Under the pieces are notes generated by a model. It was given only the letters and a program-made list of their open reading frames with translations, searched no databases and was not told where the DNA came from. This document shows, one piece after another, positions 7,097 to 9,697 of a stretch of 9,697 bases of DNA (position 1 is the first letter of the stretch; every line of letters starts with the position of its first letter). Location: assembly GCA_026421135.1 (NCBI GenBank), contig JAPKCR010000038.1:1-9697 (forward strand), written 5' to 3'. Both the position numbers and the translations under genes were made by a program. The DNA comes from Sulfitobacter sp. (GTDB lineage Bacteria; Pseudomonadota; Alphaproteobacteria; Rhodobacterales; Rhodobacteraceae).

Positions 7097-8473
7097 ATGA
7101 CCAATCTCCACCGCATCTGTACCAGATTACCGCGCACTCGGCGGGTCTCGTTGGGCATGGGGGCCGTCGTGGCGTCATTGCTTTTGTCTGCCTGCGCCGA
7201 ACCCCAAGTGATTCTGCCCGGTGTGCGCGAAGACATCCGTTCGGTTCTGCAAAGCGACGAAGGGTTTGAGGCACCTGCTGATCAGCCCGTGCCAGAAAAT
7301 ACGTCCCGCGCTATTTCGCTGCCGGCAATGACAAACAACGCCAGCTGGTCCCAATCCGCCGGTACGCCAAGCACCCGCATCAGCCACGCCTCGCTTTCAG
7401 CCGCGCCGCAATTGGCATGGTCTGCCAATATTGGCAAAGGCGACAGCCGCAAACAACGCATCAACGCAACCCCGGTTGTTGCAGGCGGCAGAATCTTCAC
7501 CATCGATTCCAGCGCATTGGTCACGGCGACTTCTGCTTCTGGCGCGACGTTATGGTCTCGCGACCTGACGCCGTCCACTGACGGGCAGGGCGACGCCTCG
7601 GGCGGCGGATTGGCCGTAGATGGCGACACGCTTTACGTATCGCTTGGGTTTGGCACGGTTACAGCCATTGATACGTCTTCAGGTGCCACACGGTGGGAAC
7701 AAGATATCGAGGCCACAGGATCAGGCGCACCAACCGTTTATGGTAATCTGGTTTACTTCACCTCAGGCGATGATCTGGGTTGGGCCTTGAACAAGAACAA
7801 CGGTCGTGTGCAGTGGCAAACCGGGTCAAGCACCGTAGTCGGCAACGTGTTCGGTGCGCCAGCACCCGCAATCAGCCCCGAGATCGCCGTCATGGCATTC
7901 GGCTCGGGCGAGGTGCAGGGACTGTTCCGCCAAGGCGGCCTAAGCCGCTGGGACACCTCTGTTGTAGGCAAACGGCCTGGCCGCGCCCTTGCCAATGTGT
8001 CTGACATTACAAGTGGGCCGGTCATCGCCGGCAATACCGTTTATGTGGGCAACATGTCAGGTCGTTTGGCCGCTGTGTCGCTTTCGGGCGGCGAAAGCCA
8101 ATGGATCGCGCGCGAAGGCGTGGTCGGGCCGGTGTGGCCTGCGGGCGATAGCGTGTTTGCGGTTACCGAACTGAACGAACTGGTGCGCCTTGATGCCAGC
8201 ACCGGTCAGCGGGTTTGGGGCGTAAAATTACCGAATTTCGTCAAGGAAAAGCCGAAACGCCAGTCGGAAGTCTTTGCGCATTACGGCCCGATCCTTGCAG
8301 GGGGCCGCGTTATCATCGCCTCGAACGACGGTGTATTGCGCAGCTTTGATCCGACCAACGGCGCGCTGGTCGGAACAACAACAATTCCCGGCGGTGCAAC
8401 CACTGCACCGGTCGTGGCGGGCGGCACACTTTATGTCGTGTCGTCAAAAGGGCAATTGCACGCTTTCCGTTGA
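7097..8473 (+). CDS. bamB: BamB, outer-membrane assembly lipoprotein (beta-propeller)
   Basis: BamB is a periplasm-facing lipoprotein of the BAM complex, which folds beta-barrel proteins into the outer membrane; it binds BamA. The 458-residue product starts with an Arg-rich n-region and a short hydrophobic core, then a lipobox LSAC with the lipidated Cys at residue 33. A linker (about 34-105) leads into PQQ-type propeller repeats, each with a D/N-x-x-x-G-x-x-x-W-like turn: around IDTSSGATRW (191-200), LNKNNGRVQW (231-240), LSGGESQW (329-336), LDASTGQRVW (365-374) and FDPTNGALVG (417-426). The segment VSDITSGPVI (301-310) resembles the RISDVDTTPVV region of E. coli BamB. The family is usually near 390 residues; the excess is mostly in the N-terminal linker. 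The first ATG is preferred because starting at Met21 would remove all positive charges from the signal peptide, although its ribosome site (AGGG close to the ATG) is weak. Next gene is der, 50 bp on. Confidence 0.92.
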   Translation: MTNLHRICTRLPRTRRVSLGMGAVVASLLLSACAEPQVILPGVREDIRSVLQSDEGFEAPADQPVPENTSRAISLPAMTNNASWSQSAGTPSTRISHASLSAAPQLAWSANIGKGDSRKQRINATPVVAGGRIFTIDSSALVTATSASGATLWSRDLTPSTDGQGDASGGGLAVDGDTLYVSLGFGTVTAIDTSSGATRWEQDIEATGSGAPTVYGNLVYFTSGDDLGWALNKNNGRVQWQTGSSTVVGNVFGAPAPAISPEIAVMAFGSGEVQGLFRQGGLSRWDTSVVGKRPGRALANVSDITSGPVIAGNTVYVGNMSGRLAAVSLSGGESQWIAREGVVGPVWPAGDSVFAVTELNELVRLDASTGQRVWGVKLPNFVKEKPKRQSEVFAHYGPILAGGRVIIASNDGVLRSFDPTNGALVGTTTIPGGATTAPVVAGGTLYVVSSKGQLHAFR

Positions 8474-8512
8474 CCTTGAAATAGTCTAGAGGGCAGGCTT
8501 GACCTGACCTTC

Positions 8513-8516
8513 GGAG
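8513..8516 (+). promoter_or_regulatory. Ribosome binding site of der
   Basis: GGAG lies 7 bases before the der ATG at 8524, a near-ideal spacing that fixes this start. I see no terminator and no good promoter in the 50-bp gap after bamB, so der is probably read on the bamB transcript. Confidence 0.65.
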
Positions 8517-8523
8517 CCATTCA

Positions 8524-9697
8524 ATGTCTTTCACCCTCGCCATCGTGGGCCGTCCCAATGTGGGGAAATCCACGCTGTTCAACCGTCTTGTCGGTAAAAA
8601 GCTGGCGTTGGTCGATGACCAACCCGGTGTGACGCGCGATCTGCGCGAGGGCGCAGCACGTCTTGCGGACCTTCGGTTCACTGTGATCGACACTGCCGGA
8701 CTTGAGGAAGTTACCGATGACAGTCTTCAGGGCCGCATGCGCCGTTTGACTGAACGCGCGGTCGATATGGCGGATGTCTGCCTGTTCATGATAGACGCCC
8801 GCGTCGGCGTAACCCCGACTGATCTGGTTTTCGCTGATATCCTGCGCAAGAAATCTGCCCACGTGATTTTGGCAGCCAACAAAGGTGAAGGCAAAGCCGC
8901 CGACGCTGGCGTAATTGAAGCCTACAGCCTTGGGCTGGGCGAACCAATCCGCATGTCGGCCGAACATGGCGAAGGGTTAAATGATCTTTATACGCATTTG
9001 ATGCCGATTGCGGACGGCTTTGCCGATCGCGTTGACACAGACACCCCCGACACAGACGTAGACCTTTCCGAGGAAGAGGCTGAACTGGGCGATGAAGACG
9101 CGCCCATGCCCGTACCCACGAATACCAAGCCTTTGCAGGTTGCCGTGGTTGGTCGCCCGAACGCTGGTAAATCAACGCTGATCAACCAGATCATGGGCGA
9201 AGACCGCTTGCTGACCGGGCCAGAGGCGGGAATTACCCGCGATGCGATTTCGCTGCGCACTGTTTGGGACGGCGTGCCGATGCGTATCTTTGATACGGCG
9301 GGCATGCGTAAAAAAGCCAAGATTCAAGAGAAGCTGGAAAAGCTAAGTGTCAGCGATGGCCTGCGGGCGGTGAAATTTGCCGAAGTCGTGGTTGTGCTGT
9401 TGGATGCTGATATCCCGTTCGAGCAGCAGGATTTGCGGATCGCGGATTTGGCCGAACGTGAAGGTCGCGCTGTTGTGGTTGCTGTCAACAAGTGGGACCT
9501 TGAGACCGATAAACAGGGCAAGCTGAAAGACCTGCGCGAAAGTTTTGAACGGCTTTTGCCACAGCTTAAGGGCGCACCTCTGGTTACTGTTTCGGCCAAA
9601 ACCGGCCGCGGCATTGACCGTCTGCAACAGGCAATTATGCGGGCCTATGATGTCTGGAACCGCCGGATTACAACTGCGCAATTGAACCGCTGGCTAG
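8524..9697 (+). CDS. der: Der (EngA), tandem-GTPase ribosome assembly factor, 3' end missing
   Basis: Der is an essential cytoplasmic GTPase with two G domains in a row that acts in maturation of the 50S ribosomal subunit. The window holds 391 codons of about 470-490; the frame is open to the right edge, so most of the C-terminal KH-like domain is missing. Domain 1: P-loop GRPNVGKS (9-16), GVTRD (35-39), DTAG (56-59), then NKGE (119-122) where most GTPases have NKxD, and SAEHGEG (145-151). An acidic linker follows (about 168-195, rich in Asp and Glu). Domain 2: GRPNAGKS (210-217), GITRD (236-240), DTAG (257-260), intact NKWD (322-325) and SAKTG (357-361). [13 protein letters not shown] at the edge is the start of the KH-like domain. 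Third gene of the yfgM-bamB-der order. Confidence 0.97.
   Translation, partial: MSFTLAIVGRPNVGKSTLFNRLVGKKLALVDDQPGVTRDLREGAARLADLRFTVIDTAGLEEVTDDSLQGRMRRLTERAVDMADVCLFMIDARVGVTPTDLVFADILRKKSAHVILAANKGEGKAADAGVIEAYSLGLGEPIRMSAEHGEGLNDLYTHLMPIADGFADRVDTDTPDTDVDLSEEEAELGDEDAPMPVPTNTKPLQVAVVGRPNAGKSTLINQIMGEDRLLTGPEAGITRDAISLRTVWDGVPMRIFDTAGMRKKAKIQEKLEKLSVSDGLRAVKFAEVVVVLLDADIPFEQQDLRIADLAEREGRAVVVAVNKWDLETDKQGKLKDLRESFERLLPQLKGAPLVTVSAKTGRGIDRLQQAIMRAYDVWNRRITTAQLNRWL

Noticed and set aside
8499..8527. TTGACC upstream of der, considered as a -35 element
   Set aside because: A -10 at the usual 16-18 base spacing would fall on the start codon, and no TATAAT-like hexamer is there.

Overview
The window looks like chromosomal DNA from an alphaproteobacterium, most likely a Rhodobacteraceae (Roseobacter-group) species. 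This rests on the moderately high GC content, the protein character and gene order, and the form of Der, whose first GTPase domain has NKGE instead of NKxD. The organism is inferred, not proven. Coding density is very high: the longest stretch without a gene is about 215 bp, and I see no insertion sequence, phage gene, CRISPR array, tRNA or rRNA.

Left part (1-6115) carries efflux functions. A Bcr/CflA-type major facilitator drug exporter, cut by the left edge, runs rightward and ends at 1037. It meets tail to tail (15 bp gap) a leftward two-gene RND efflux operon made of a membrane-fusion (periplasmic adaptor) protein (4868-6115) and an unusually long RND permease of 1272 residues (1053-4871). 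The two RND genes overlap by the 4 bases ATGA, so translation is probably coupled. No outer-membrane channel gene or regulator gene lies within the window, so the pump presumably borrows a TolC-like channel encoded elsewhere.

Middle (6116-6330) is a 215-bp divergent intergenic region. It holds a plausible sigma-70-type promoter for the RND operon, with two TTAGGG copies exactly 10 bp apart over its -35 side, and the leader of the rightward genes.

Right part (6331-9697) is a rightward set with the order known from gammaproteobacteria as yfgM-bamB-der: a single-pass inner-membrane protein of the YfgM/TPR type, the BamB lipoprotein of the outer-membrane beta-barrel assembly machinery, and the tandem-GTPase ribosome assembly factor Der, cut by the right edge. 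These genes are spaced by about 50 bp without visible terminators and may be cotranscribed.

Most of the content is housekeeping or familiar efflux machinery. I found no convincing new multi-gene system. The most unusual object is the RND permease, which has an extra hydrophobic block between TM6 and TM7, an extra roughly 70-residue segment in its second periplasmic half, a long C-terminal tail, and a reduced set of proton-relay residues.
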